The notes beneath the pieces were generated by a model. The model saw only the letters and a list, made by a program, of their open reading frames with translations, was not told the origin of the DNA and made no database searches. A stretch of 64,000 nucleotides of DNA, from positions 62,501-126,500 of the forward strand of contig CP038120.1 of the NCBI GenBank assembly GCA_004519485.1, given 5' to 3'. Numbering within the stretch: the first letter of the stretch is position 1; each line of letters opens with the position of its first letter. Positions 31,837 to 41,935 of this stretch are shown here, piece by piece. The translations under genes were made by a program, and so were the position numbers. Origin of the DNA: Nannochloropsis oceanica. Taxonomy: Eukaryota > Sar > Eustigmatophyceae > Eustigmatales > Monodopsidaceae.

Positions 31837-34481
31837 GCTGCTGCTGCTGCCGCTGCAACTTTGCCCTTCTGCTCTTTTCCTTTCCTGTTTGATCCCTCAT
31901 TTCCCCCCCGCTCGCCTCCTCCTCCTCCTCCTCCTCCTTCTCCTCCTCCTCCTCCTCCTCCTCCTCCCCACTCAGGCACATACTCAAGCGCACTCCTCAT
32001 CTCCCCTTTCTCCTCTATCCACTCCAACAAGCCTTTCAAAAAAGGGTGTCTCCCCACGGTCTCACTATCTCCCACCACACACACATGTCTCTTCGCTCGT
32101 GTAACAGCCACATTCAACCGCCGATCCTCTTTCAAAAACCCCACCTCACCCCTCCCATTACTCCTCACCAAGCTTAACACCACCGCCTCCCTCTCCCCGC
32201 CCTGGAAGCCATCCACGGACCGAATTTCGAGAGACGGAAAGATTGGGTGTAGGAGGGAGCGAAGGAGCTCCACTTGCGCGTTGTATGGGGTGATAATGGC
32301 TATTTCTTCGGGGGTTACATTCGTGTCTCTTACGAGCGCGTGCACGTGCGCGGAGACGACCAGAGCCTCACCTTCATTGGAACGGGAGGAGGAGAGGAGG
32401 GAGCGGGGGCGGATGGTCTTCCTTTGGGAGGAGTGGGAGGAGGGGGAGGAGGGGGAGGAGGAAGGCAGGGAAGGAGGAGTGTCTTTGTCCTTTTCCCGCT
32501 CTCCTTCCTCTTCGTCCATGCCGCATCCAGCAGTGTCGAGGAAGAGGAGGACAGCTTTTGTCATGTCCTGCTCCTGCGCATCCCTCCCTTCCTTCTCCTC
32601 TTCCTGCTCCTTCTTCCTCTCCTCCCTCTCCTTGTCATTTGGTTCACTCTCCTTCCCTCCCTCCGACAGGCCTGCCAGTGTTCTGCTTGCCACCGACGCA
32701 TCGGGGACCAGTAAGCCAGCATACATGGCTTTGCTCGCCCATCCGCAAATATTCGCGTGCATTCGATACTGCACCGTCAACATTCTCGTCCTCCCTCCCT
32801 CCCTCTTCTTCTCCTTCTTCATCCCTTGGCTGGCCTTAGGCGAAGAGGGGAGAGAAGAAGAAGAGGGGGAGGGAGGGGGAGGAAGAGAAGGAATCAAGGA
32901 AGAAGGGGTCCAGAACGCTTCATCTAAATGCATAAGTCGGTCGAACAACGTCACGGCCAAGCCCATCTTATCCGCCTTCCGACTCTTGATCGTCGGTGGC
33001 AACTGCTTGTGATCCCCCGCGAGCACCACCCTACTTCCCTTCAGCATCGGGATCCAGCAGGCCGCTTCCAGGCTCTGCGCGGCCTCATCTATCACCACCA
33101 TATCAAACGTCTCTTCTGTTAGCAACCTAGTCGCTGCCCCCACGCACGTACACAGCACAATGTCCCGACTCTTGAGCACGTCCCTCACCACCCCTTCCTC
33201 TCGCACCCGCATCTCTTTTTTCAGTCCACGCATTTCTTGGCGCCACGCACTCTTTTCTTGCTTGAGCCTGAAGCCTCGAGAGCTGAATTTTTTCCTCTCT
33301 AAGGCAGAGATCTCGGCACGAATGTCCGAGACGATGCTGGTCCCGTCTGCGGTGGCGATGAGGGCTTCAAGGGAGTAGGCGAGGGTTGCGGGCGATAGAC
33401 GGGCGGGATGGCCGAGGCGGACAATGCGGGGGGGCTTGAATGAAGACGAGTAAAGAGAGGACGAGGCTCTGCTGCTGCTACCACTACTACTACTACTACT
33501 ACTACTGCTCTGAGAAGTGGCAGCTGCAATGCGTTCCACCATGTTATCGACTGCCACATTCGAGGGCGCACAGACCAAGAGTCTCCTCTTGTGCCGATGC
33601 ACAGCCTGTAGGATCAATTCCACCACTGCCGTGGTCTTCCCTGTTCCTGGAGGACCATGAATGAGGGCGACATCGTCCGTCGCTAGTCCTATGGCGATCG
33701 CGGCGCGTTGGTCTTCGTTTAACTCAGCACCGGACAGCCAGCGGGTGCCGGAGGAGGGGAGGGTGTGCGAGGTGACATGGGGCGAAGGAAGGGAGCAGAG
33801 AGAAGCCCGACTTCCAAAGCACATATTGACCAGGCGAGCAGCAGGCCCATCGGAGGGGTAGGCAAGGAGGATGTCGATGGCTTTCATCATTTTCTGGTGC
33901 GTGGCCTCGTTTGCCAGCATGTCCAGACGGAGGTGTCCACTCCCCGGGCCAGCGGCTGCCCAGCTTTCGAGGAGTTCCTCGTCTACCTCGTCCGCGGAGG
34001 CCACAAACTCGAGTTTGCTGGCCGTGATCCTGGTGACTACGCCTGATATTTCTCCTCCACCGTTAATAAAACTGCTGCTGCTCTTGCCGCTGTTGCTTAA
34101 ATTGCCGGTGCTGCTCTTGCTACTGGTACTGCTGCCTTTCATCGACCGGAGTACTACCTCATCTCCGCTGCTAAAGCCATGTGCAGGTAGCTTTCCGTCT
34201 TTTCTTAGGGCTATGGAGGGACCTAGGCTGATACAGGTGCGTCCGTAAAGGCCCGTGCTGGTCCCGATGATGTTGAGGTAGAGGAGGGAGACGCCTTTTT
34301 CCTGACATTCTTGAGGGGTGAGTTGCGCGAGGGCCGCCGTGACCTCTTGCTTTTCTTCTTCCCGTTCTTCTAGGAGGGCGGCTTTTTGTTGCGTCACCCA
34401 GGCTTCGACGGTGGGAGGAGACTTCCTCTTGCCGCTGCTAGTACTGCTACTTGCGGGCTTGGTCGTGGCCTCGCCGTCCAT
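30594..34481 (-). CDS. IGHMBP2/SMUBP-2-like superfamily 1 helicase
   Basis: One open exon of about 1295 residues from the ATG at 34481 (MDGEATTKP); an upstream in-frame Met at 34769 is less likely. The N-terminal part (GTSTGLYGRTCISL, SGDEVVLRS) fits the OB-like domain of the family. Helicase motifs follow: LNEDQRAAI (Q motif), GPPGTGKTTAV (Walker A, about 276), CAPSNVAVD (Ia), VVIDEAAQ (DEAA box, about 464), AGDHKQLPPT (III), VQYRMH (IV), SVDGFQGGEREAVVLSLVRSN (V) and RLNVAVTRAKRH (VI). A region near SGRQRKMVHDLVEGL with GRKRCLVLER resembles an R3H domain. Human IGHMBP2 is a 5'-3' RNA/DNA helicase linked to ribosomes and translation. Long Gln, Thr, Ala and Gly runs lie after the helicase core. 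It converges on WDR3, 291 bases apart. Confidence 0.9.
31783..31850 (+). repeat. TTG/CTG tract coding for polyThr and polyAla
   Basis: About 18 TTG units run into CTG units. The minus-strand helicase gene reads it as polyAla then polyThr. Confidence 0.85.
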
Positions 34482-35180
34482 GATTGTGAAGGGCGGTGGA
34501 GAGGAGAGTGTGCCTTGCCGGGCCCGTACAGACCTACTGCGACAAACCAAAGTGGCTGGCAATAGCAGAGAGCAGAGACGCCCGCTCTTTCTCCTTCCTT
34601 TCTGTTGTACACGGGGAGAGTGGTATGAGGTAGGAGAATGGAAGGGATGATGCTTGCCGTTGCCAGCCCGTTGAACCGATGGCGTCGTCTTTGTTCGCCA
34701 TATTTCCAAGTCACTCCCCAGGTGTGCAACTGGCGTACATGCTCCCCCTTTACTTCCTCCTTCCCCCACACCCCTCTTTTCCTATGATTCGCACATCAAG
34801 TACACCACCCTGGCTGCTCACAGGGCAGGCATCCCCGCTAGTATTTCCTGAAGACATGCCGCCCTTTCTATGAGGCAACTTAGTGATTCCCCATTAAAAC
34901 AAATGTAAGGGAAAATGGAGATGCCGGATTTATCACAAAAGATGGGTGCATACTTATGTTTGTGGGGGATTTTGGATTAAAGGCTATGTTGGTGAAAGAG
35001 GGCTGCAAAGAGAGTCGAAAGGCGCTTTTGGATTGATATTGTGAATTTGCATTAATATGTCCAGGGTGCTTGTGTATCTTCAAGAAAGTGGATCGTCCAA
35101 AACCTTTATGAAGACGGGCCATCAAAGGGCCTTCTAAAGACATCAAGTCTTAGATCGACTTAATTCCTTATTCATTTACA
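34482..35180. other. Intergenic, dioxygenase end to helicase start
   Basis: Holds the presumed helicase promoter and the 3' flank of the dioxygenase gene. An 88-codon minus-strand frame (35146-34880) in lower-GC sequence is open but resembles no family, and it may be 3' UTR. Nothing else is seen. Confidence 0.5.
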
Positions 35181-36725
35181 TTACACTTTCACACCGGGTT
35201 CACCGACCTCTCTATCCTCCTCCTCCGTGCCAACGCCATCACTACCCCTTTCACGTGATTGCAATAATTGCGCCTTGGTGTCCCTGTGATGTTTTCGTAA
35301 GTACACCCTGAAATCAGACCCACCCGTGCCCAGAGACTCTGCCGGCTTGTTGATGTACGTGTCCGCGGCATGTAAATGGAGTGCACGAAAACGGGCCAAG
35401 GCCTTGACAGCCTGGTCATATGCTGTAGGCAAAGTCCGCTCATGGTCGGAGGAAATCTCCACGACCGCACCACTTATCTCTCTCTCTCCTGTCCCTCCCT
35501 TTCCTCCTCTTTCTCCTCCTCTTCCTACTTGCCTCCCGTCTTCCTGTTGTGCTACAATCTCCCGGACGGATGGATGGAGGGATTCCAGGCGGAGGAGAAA
35601 GGCAAGGTGGGCTCTAGGGACGTAATCACGCATCTCCAAGAGGTACTCACGCATAGAGTCCATTTCGTGGATGATCCCGAGGAAGGCGTCGACAGCGGGG
35701 AGGATGCAGGATTGGGCCCCAGTCTCTCCATAATATTGGCGCCGTTCCCTCAATCCTGCAGCAGCTTTTTCCTTTTGCCCTTTTACATCTTCTTTTGTTC
35801 CCCCTTCCGTTTTTCCTTCCTTCTCTTTGCCGTACAGCAGCCCATGCGGTAAGGCAGGATTATTCCGCCAACCACTCATATATTGCCTGACCCGAGAGTA
35901 GTAGATGTGAGGGTCACAGCCTTCTCCCATACGAGCAAGCACTGCGCGGATGGTGGCGAGGCAAATAGTGATTTCTGACAAAGCTTCTTCTAGTAGTGAA
36001 AGAAGAAGAGGCGTTTTGCCGCTACTACTCCAGATGCCACTGCGATTGCCACTATTGTTGGTACTGTTGCTGCTGTTGAGCTTCTCGCTCTCCTCCACAT
36101 ACCGAAGCATCGCTCGAAGCGACCCAACACTCTCAGCTTCTATATGAATATGCACACAGCGGAACCACTCCTCGTCCATCCCCCCTAAGAAATTATTCAA
36201 ACACGCAATATTTCCCAAGGCGACAGGCCCCGTCTTGTCCATTCTCCGCCAGTTGAACAAATTGAAAGACGAGTAAGTCAAAATGGGTGGTCGGCCCCGT
36301 CGTCGGGCTACCTCTATCCATAAGTCCGCAAGCGGGGTGGGGATGGAGTCGCAATCGTGCACAGTGCTGGTAGTGGTTGAAGAGGGAGACCGCCCCCAAA
36401 CATAGGCGTGGGAAATGAAGGAGAGAAGGAGGAGCAAACGCTCTTCGACCTCAGAAGAAAGAGACGATGGTAGCGTTTTGGCAACCACCGCATTCAATCG
36501 GGTCTCAATTTCCTGTCGTAGCGTTGCGTTCCCACAGAGTAGGAGCTTGGGCAAGTCGTCTCCAAGTGCTTCAAGTACGTCAAATAAGAGAGGTGGGGAG
36601 GTGGACAGAGTAGTCTGCGTAGGAAGGCGCCGCAAAGGGTCGCGGACCGGTAAGAAACCACGGGCGGCCGTCACGGCAAAGATGTCACTGTCGTCATCGT
36701 TTTCGTGGTGTTGTATGCCAGGCAT
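35181..36725 (-). CDS. Indoleamine 2,3-dioxygenase-like heme protein
   Basis: A single exon of 514 residues. Family landmarks are the N-terminal RGFLPVRDPLRRLP, SFISHAYVWG, IPTPLADLWIEVARRRGRPPILTYSSFNLFNW, FRCVHIHIEAE, the substrate-side PHIYYSRVRQYMSGW, GAQSCILPAVDAFLGI, and MRDYVPRAHLAFLLRLE. The heme-ligand helix is ARFRALHLHAADTYINKPA with the proximal His near 450, followed by GTGGSDFRVYLRKHHRDT where most relatives have GTGGT. The enzyme family opens the indole ring of tryptophan to N-formylkynurenine, the first step towards NAD in fungi and animals. No presequence is evident, so the cytosol is likely. A charged insert lies between YGKEKEG and REISGAVVE. Substrate preference cannot be told from sequence. 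Confidence 0.88.
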   Translation of the reverse strand: MPGIQHHENDDDSDIFAVTAARGFLPVRDPLRRLPTQTTLSTSPPLLFDVLEALGDDLPKLLLCGNATLRQEIETRLNAVVAKTLPSSLSSEVEERLLLLLSFISHAYVWGRSPSSTTTSTVHDCDSIPTPLADLWIEVARRRGRPPILTYSSFNLFNWRRMDKTGPVALGNIACLNNFLGGMDEEWFRCVHIHIEAESVGSLRAMLRYVEESEKLNSSNSTNNSGNRSGIWSSSGKTPLLLSLLEEALSEITICLATIRAVLARMGEGCDPHIYYSRVRQYMSGWRNNPALPHGLLYGKEKEGKTEGGTKEDVKGQKEKAAAGLRERRQYYGETGAQSCILPAVDAFLGIIHEMDSMREYLLEMRDYVPRAHLAFLLRLESLHPSVREIVAQQEDGRQVGRGGERGGKGGTGEREISGAVVEISSDHERTLPTAYDQAVKALARFRALHLHAADTYINKPAESLGTGGSDFRVYLRKHHRDTKAQLLQSRERGSDGVGTEEEDREVGEPGVKV

Positions 36726-36745
36726 GGGCTGTGTGGGAGGGTGTG

Positions 36746-36775
36746 GATTGATTGATTGATTGATTGATTGATTGA
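36746..36775 (+). repeat. GATT repeat, about 7.5 units
   Basis: Perfect (GATT)n about 20 bases upstream of the dioxygenase start codon on the minus strand, so it is likely to lie in the 5' UTR as (AATC)n. Confidence 0.95.
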
Positions 36776-37058
36776 CTCTTTTGTGAGTTCGATATTGACA
36801 ATGGTTAAGCCTCTTTAATTATCGAATAATAGGGGTTTTCATGGGATGATATGTGCAGGATAGCAATCCTACCGGGTTGTAACTATGACTAGGGAGGATC
36901 TTGTACAGTCGTGAAATAACCTCCTACAACAGACACGCGGGTCATAAATGCCAGACGCAGAAAATCGAAGCCTTGCAAGAATGACAACCAGGAGTAATAG
37001 AAATGGTCGATACGCATCTGAATGCTTTCCTTTCGTGGTGTCTGCTTTTTCTTTTTCT

Positions 37059-37109
37059 TTTTGCAAAATGACCTACCTTACTACTTTTTTTTGCAAAATG
37101 ACCTACCTA
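37059..37109 (+). repeat. Near-tandem direct repeat
   Basis: TTTTTGCAAAATGACCTACC occurs twice, about 27 bases apart, in the 3' flank of the RIO1 gene. Confidence 0.85.
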
Positions 37110-37142
37110 TTGCCTAAGTATTCAGCCACTTAATTATCATCA

Positions 37143-38563
37143 CTACCTTTTCTTTCGCGCACCCGATGTTGCCTTAATTTTAGCTTTCTTAATGTGCTTT
37201 GGGATCTTAGATTTGCGTTTTTCTGACCTCTCGGCCTTGACCGCTTTCTTGTCCGCTTTACGGTCTGCCTTACGTGCCGCTCGTTCCTCCTCCGTCAGGC
37301 CCCGCCCGCCCATGCCCCCCTTCTTCTTCTCCCGCCATTCTTCGTCGTCTTGATCATCGTCATCATCATCATCACAGTCCACATCTTCCTCCCCCTCCTC
37401 GTCCTCGTCCGCATCCTCTTCCTCCTCTCCCTCCACTTCCTCCTCTACTCCATTCTTACTCTCCTCTACTCCATTCTTACTCTCCTCTACCTCCTCTTTC
37501 TTCTCGCCATCAATAGGCTTTAGCTCTTTCTTCTCTTTCGCATTGGCCTTTCCTTCCTCCTTCCCTTCCTTTACAGGCACCAGCATCTGCCTCACTGCCG
37601 CTGTGTACACTCCTTCTCTCTCCCCTGCCTCCAATCTCCTCGCCTCCTCAAAGCTGTTTGGCAACTCATGTAATGACCGCGGAATGTAACTTCCCATAAA
37701 CACAGCCTCCTCAAGCCCTCCCTCCCTCCCTTTCCCCCCCTCCTCTCCCTCTGCTTCCTCGCTTTCATCCGCCTTACGAACCTCCTCTCTCATTTTCTCG
37801 CACTCGTCTTCAAGCCACCCTTCCTCCGTCCCGCCCTCCTTCACGATGAAATCGAACGTGCGCCTCGTCCCCCCCACCCGGACCCCTCTCCGCTCGAAAA
37901 AGTCGTTGACATTCATGGAGTCTTTCCGGAGGAAGTCCAGGGCTTGGGGGTGATCGTGCTCGACGGACTGAGAAACATCAATGATGTACAGCTCATTTTG
38001 AAAGTAGAGGAGGTTATACTCGCTCAGGTCCCCGTGGACGAGGCGGCAGTCGACGAACATTCGCCGCATCAGCTTAAGGCACTCCCAGTACACCTTACCC
38101 ATCCTGAGGGAAGGGTTGGGAGGAAGGACGAAGGGAGGAAGGGAGAGATGGAAGGACAAAAGTGTTGATGAGCATCCGCCACACAAGCTCAGGGCGTTGG
38201 TGGCCAGCACGCAGTCTAGGATCTGGGGGAGGAAAGGAGGGAGAGCCTTGGGACATCGATTAGGCGATTGCTCGGGAACTTAAGTGGTTCTTTCTCACCA
38301 ACCTCCCTCCCCACTCCCAATCCTTTCTCCCTCCCTTTCTCCCTCACCTCTTCTCCCCCATCCCCTGCACATCCTTGAGCCTTGGGGCGGGCCAGCCGTC
38401 CGTCCCCAGAAATTTCATCACCAGCACATGGCTCTTGAGCACCACAGGACGAGGAGCAGGAATACTTGCAGCGGCAAGCCGGCGAAGGTTCCGCATCTCT
38501 TTCTCTGCCCAGAGCTTCACCATCTTCCGCGGGTTGCTTCGGCAGTAACCGTGGCGGAACTAG

Positions 38564-38611
<48 letters not shown>

Positions 38612-39506
38612 GGGAGGGAGGGAGGGAGGGAGGGAGGGAGGGAGGAGTATACTTGTGTCAGCAGAGGCTTCTATATTTTTGTACGTCGTGTCTTTTCTGT
38701 AAACTAAATGGAGCGCAAAAGGAGAGAGGGAGGGAGGGAGATAGGGAGGGAGAGAGAGGGAGGGAAGGAGGGAGGCAGGGAGGGAGAGAACGTACCCTAA
38801 ACTCGCCGGAGACATAACGATCTCGGTCTTTGAAAACTAAAATGGACGTCTTGAATACCTTGATCGCATACTCCTCTCCGGTTGGCGCCGCTGCATAGTA
38901 GACATTGGCCTCCTTCCCAGTGCTCAGGCAGCCGTCAATGCTTGACAAGAAACCCTTGTTGAGCAGCTTCCACAAAATTAACCGTGTGCGAGGATCAAGC
39001 ACCTGTTCAGTCGTCGCCCTTTCGTCCCTTCCGGTATGTGTCACCCGCTTTTCTGCCGTCCGTTCGCTCCTCGTGATATCATTTCGCACACTTTGCGATA
39101 AATTGACACTACGGTGGCTCTCCAGGCGCGCGGCAGCGGCGGCTGCAGAGGCATTACCACCACCCCCACCTAGCATGGCTTCGGACCCTTTTCCTAAAAG
39201 GAGGCCTTCGAGGTCCGCGTATTCATCATCGTCGTCTTCTTCATCGTTATCTGAATTGTAGTCATATTCTTCTCGTTGCTCCTCTTCCTCGGTGTAGGGC
39301 GCGGCGGCGGCGGGCGTAGGGGTGGCGGGAGGGGTGGGGAGGCAAGCGCGAGTAGTGGTGGTGCGTGCGGGGCCAGAGAAAAACTGGCGCTCTTGTTGCT
39401 CCTGCTGCTGGTTCGCGACGTCCTCGTCTTCATCGCTCGCGTCGTCAAACTGGCCGGCTTTTTTTACGGGTGGTGGGGGTGCGGAGCTGGCGGCCATGGT
39501 GGCCAT
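37143..39506 (-). CDS. RIO1: RIO1-type atypical protein kinase
   Basis: Three exons (39506-38796, 38559-38348, 38103-37143) join in phase to about 627 residues. The N-terminal 160 residues are Pro/Ala and acidic. The kinase starts with [23 protein letters not shown] (ATP loop, about 196-203), the lysine in [14 protein letters not shown] (about 216), and GEFR joined to [25 protein letters not shown], a RIO1-specific block restored only by the splice. Hinge and core follow: [43 protein letters not shown] (catalytic Asp about 333, Asn about 338), [23 protein letters not shown] (metal Asp about 350) and NVNDFF. The tail is acidic, then Lys-rich. RIO1 acts as an ATPase/kinase in late cytoplasmic 40S maturation. 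MATMAASS is the first of two close Met codons. The intron from 38347 to 38104 holds an open, coding-like stretch that was not needed. Confidence 0.93.
38573..38644 (+). repeat. AG and AGGG simple repeats in RIO1 intron 1
   Basis: (AG)n to about 38601 then (GGGA)n to about 38643. On the transcribed sense strand this is CT then CCCT, just upstream of nothing coding but within the intron between exons 1 and 2. Confidence 0.85.
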
Positions 39507-40520
39507 ACGCTGGCCGGATATTTTGTTCCTTGGCTGAAGATGCGCCTTGCTTGCTTGCTGTCCTGGGTGAGGGTGGAGGAGGATTGGGATGTGAGGAGGG
39601 CATGTAACAATGACCGAACGGAGGATACGACAAAAGTCCCAGTGGTGCTTCTTGGGGTTGCTTGAAAAGGTCAAATCCGGCCGTGTGCCGTTGTTCTCCC
39701 TCGGTTTCTCCCCACGGCTGGTGATGGTGGGGCGTATTATAACACAGATGGTGACAGGAGGAAGAGGGCTGGCTGTACTTGTAGTGGAGAGACGTGCTAC
39801 ATGCCATTTCTGATTCGTACCCTATCCACGAGGCGGACGAGAAACACTTCACTTGCGGTGACTCAAAATTTTGGCTTCTCCACCTCGCGAGCGCTCCACA
39901 TGCAATCGAAAACATCGACGTCGCCCGTCGTGGAGGAAAAAATCTTCCGTGGGTGGGGCCGGAGATTTAGGTGCCTTTCTACCACCAGACCGCGTTATAT
40001 TCATGCCACGGCGTCATCCCTTGTCTCAGAGAACGAGGAAAGTCCTTGACATTTTGTGTCCTGCGTGCGCATAGGACCTTTTTCTCCGCAACGCTTTGCC
40101 GAGACGGGTGGCGTCAAGGGCATGGCCAGGCGGGACGACCGCACTTATTTTTGCACACGCGTCGCTGGTCATGTCATCCTCCATGAGTGACTAGACACGG
40201 GTCTTGCACATCTTGCACACGGACGCCCTTTCCTCCTTAACTTCATGCTTTTTGTCGGCGTGTCACCGGCTCGTGAGGTTGCTTGTAAATAAGTAACTAC
40301 ACATGCCCTTCAACTTCCCGCATATGGTCACTGACAGTTCTTTCCTCCGCCCCTGCGTCCCCCACCCAAAAACCTCACCCCACACAGCCCGCAGGGCGGC
40401 CCGGATATTTGTTGGGCGTACGACGTCTCACCTCAACAACTCCGCGCTCGCCCCTGCCGTGGACTCACCATCCTGCTGAGGAATAGCACTCGCACTCTGC
40501 CACGCCGCCCTCCCGCCACG

Positions 40521-40527
40521 TATAAAG
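40521..40527 (+). promoter_or_regulatory. TATA-like box (TATAAAG)
   Basis: TATAAAG lies about 157 bases upstream of the orphan gene start codon. A pyrimidine-rich stretch with CTCCACAGTCATCTCC follows at a distance suited to transcription start. Confidence 0.4.
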
Positions 40528-40586
40528 CTGCAGCTTCGTTCTCCACAGTCATCTCCTCAGCAAGCACTGGACCCTTCCCACCTCCC

Positions 40587-40594
40587 TATAAAAA
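40587..40594 (+). promoter_or_regulatory. Second TATA-like box (TATAAAAA)
   Basis: TATAAAAA lies about 91 bases upstream of the orphan gene start codon. Which of the two sites is used cannot be told. Confidence 0.4.
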
Positions 40595-40677
40595 TCGTTA
40601 CACTACCACCACGGGATCCGGCCTGTGATTTCCCGTCCCAGTACTACTACCCCTTTCTGTCTCTAGCCAACACCACT

Positions 40678-41361
40678 ATGAATTCCTACGCCAGAACCAG
40701 CCCCTCATTTGTCATCTGCACTGCCCCCCACGGAGCTGGCGGCCGCTGGCGCGACCCACACCTCGTGTCCGCTCCCTCTTCCTTCACCGCTGATGCCAGC
40801 TCGGGACCGTCCACCACTACCACAGCTCTTCACAATGGCGCCGGTGCTTCCTCTCTTCCACCATCGCCCTCCCTGATGCTGGGCGTGGATGGCACGTTGG
40901 TTGTGTCAGAGTGGCCAGTGGTCAGTGCTACAGCAGGATCAGTCGACGTCTTTCCTCTTTCACGGGCAGGGCTGAAACCAAGGAGTGTAGACAGCGATCA
41001 GGATGGCGAGGGGGAGGAAGTAAGTGAAGGAGAGTTAATGACACAGGAAGAGGAGAAGGATGAGAATGAGATGGAATTTCCTCCGGGGCCGGCCTTGTTT
41101 TGTCGGACGCGGGCTGTGCTTGTGGATCTAGAGGAGCAGGGAGGGAGGGACGGAGAGAACGGGGAGGAGGAGGAACCCCATCCATTGTCACCCATCAACT
41201 TTTCTTCCTCCCCGCTGCCACATTTCCCCCTGTCCAAGCATAGTTCCCTGCAGCCTCCTGCAGTGGGAGCAAGAAGACTAACAGGAGTAGCAAAGCGAAA
41301 GGTGTGTGTAACGTCAAAGGCTCAAAACGGAGAAAGAGAAAGGAAGATGGAAAGGATGTGA
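40678..41361 (+). CDS. Hypothetical Ser/Pro-rich protein
   Basis: A 227-codon frame begins MNSYARTSPSFVICTAPHG after two TATA-like sites. It has a Ser/Thr/Ala-rich first third, LMLGVDGTLVVSEWP, an acidic middle (GEGEEVSEGELMTQEEEKDENEMEF), PGPALFCRTRAVLVDLEE, and a basic end (ARRLTGVAKRKVCVTSKA). I do not recognise a family. Charge layout and lack of membrane segments suggest a soluble, perhaps nuclear protein; that is only a guess. No intron is evident. Confidence 0.5.
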   Translation: MNSYARTSPSFVICTAPHGAGGRWRDPHLVSAPSSFTADASSGPSTTTTALHNGAGASSLPPSPSLMLGVDGTLVVSEWPVVSATAGSVDVFPLSRAGLKPRSVDSDQDGEGEEVSEGELMTQEEEKDENEMEFPPGPALFCRTRAVLVDLEEQGGRDGENGEEEEPHPLSPINFSSSPLPHFPLSKHSSLQPPAVGARRLTGVAKRKVCVTSKAQNGERERKMERM

Positions 41362-41720
41362 TTTTTTTTTCAATTTTAAAACCATGCAGAAACGTGAGGA
41401 AGTAAGAGCATTGCTCAGAGATTTGCATTTAAGCTGTGTTTGTGCATGTACGGGTCTGTGATTTTGGGTGCCGAAGCCAGGGAGAAGAGGTAAGCAAGAA
41501 GAAGGCGAGGATACAGGGTGAGAGAGAAGGAGAGGGAGAAGGAGGGGAAGAGAAGGAAAAGGACGGGAACAAGAGGAGGACTGAAAAGAAGGAGAAGAGG
41601 AAGATGGTTTACATGTACAAACAATAGGGGGGGGGGATACCAATGAACTAGCAGGCATGGATGGAGTCGAGAGACGGTGGCCGAGGAGTCTATATTTGTT
41701 TCCTCACTGACTGTGAGACC
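41362..41720. other. 3' flank of the orphan gene
   Basis: AG-rich sequence leading to the TTC microsatellite. No gene is seen. Confidence 0.5.
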
Positions 41721-41935
41721 TTCTTCTTCTTCTTCTTCTTCTTCTTCTTCTTCTTCTTCTTCTTCTTCTTCTTCTTCTTCTTCTTCTTCTTCTTCTTCTT
41801 CTTCTTCTTCTTCTTCTTCTTCTTCTTCTTCTTCTTCTTCTTCTTCTTCTTCTTCTTCTTCTTCTTCTTCTTCTTCTTCTTCTTCTTCTTCTTCTTCTTC
41901 TTCTTCTTCTTCTTCTTCTTCTTCTTCTTCTTCTT
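41721..41935 (+). repeat. TTC microsatellite, about 72 units
   Basis: An uninterrupted (TTC)n of about 215 bases between GAGACC and TTTTTAATG. The opposite strand is (GAA)n. Frames through it give polyPhe, polySer and polyLeu and are not genes. Confidence 0.97.

Larger units (their letters stand above)
36726..37142. promoter_or_regulatory. Dioxygenase 5' region / RIO1 3' flank
   Basis: Holds a GATT repeat close to the dioxygenase start and a direct repeat near the RIO1 end (both listed). The rest is AT-richer, without a gene. Confidence 0.45.
39507..40677. promoter_or_regulatory. Divergent region, RIO1 to orphan gene
   Basis: About 1.2 kb between two divergent starts. Two TATA-like sites near its right end are listed separately. 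Short open frames near 39610-40186 show no family features. Confidence 0.45.

Noticed and set aside
34482-34769. Longer N-terminus of the IGHMBP2-like helicase
   Set aside because: The extra 96 residues are low-quality, Pro/Arg-rich and unlike the family start; the internal Met at 34481 is followed by more protein-like sequence.
36726-37142. Search for small nuclear or transfer RNA genes in this and the other intergenic regions
   Set aside because: No U6-like, 5S-like or tRNA-like box sequences could be recognised by eye; a covariance-model search would be needed to be sure.
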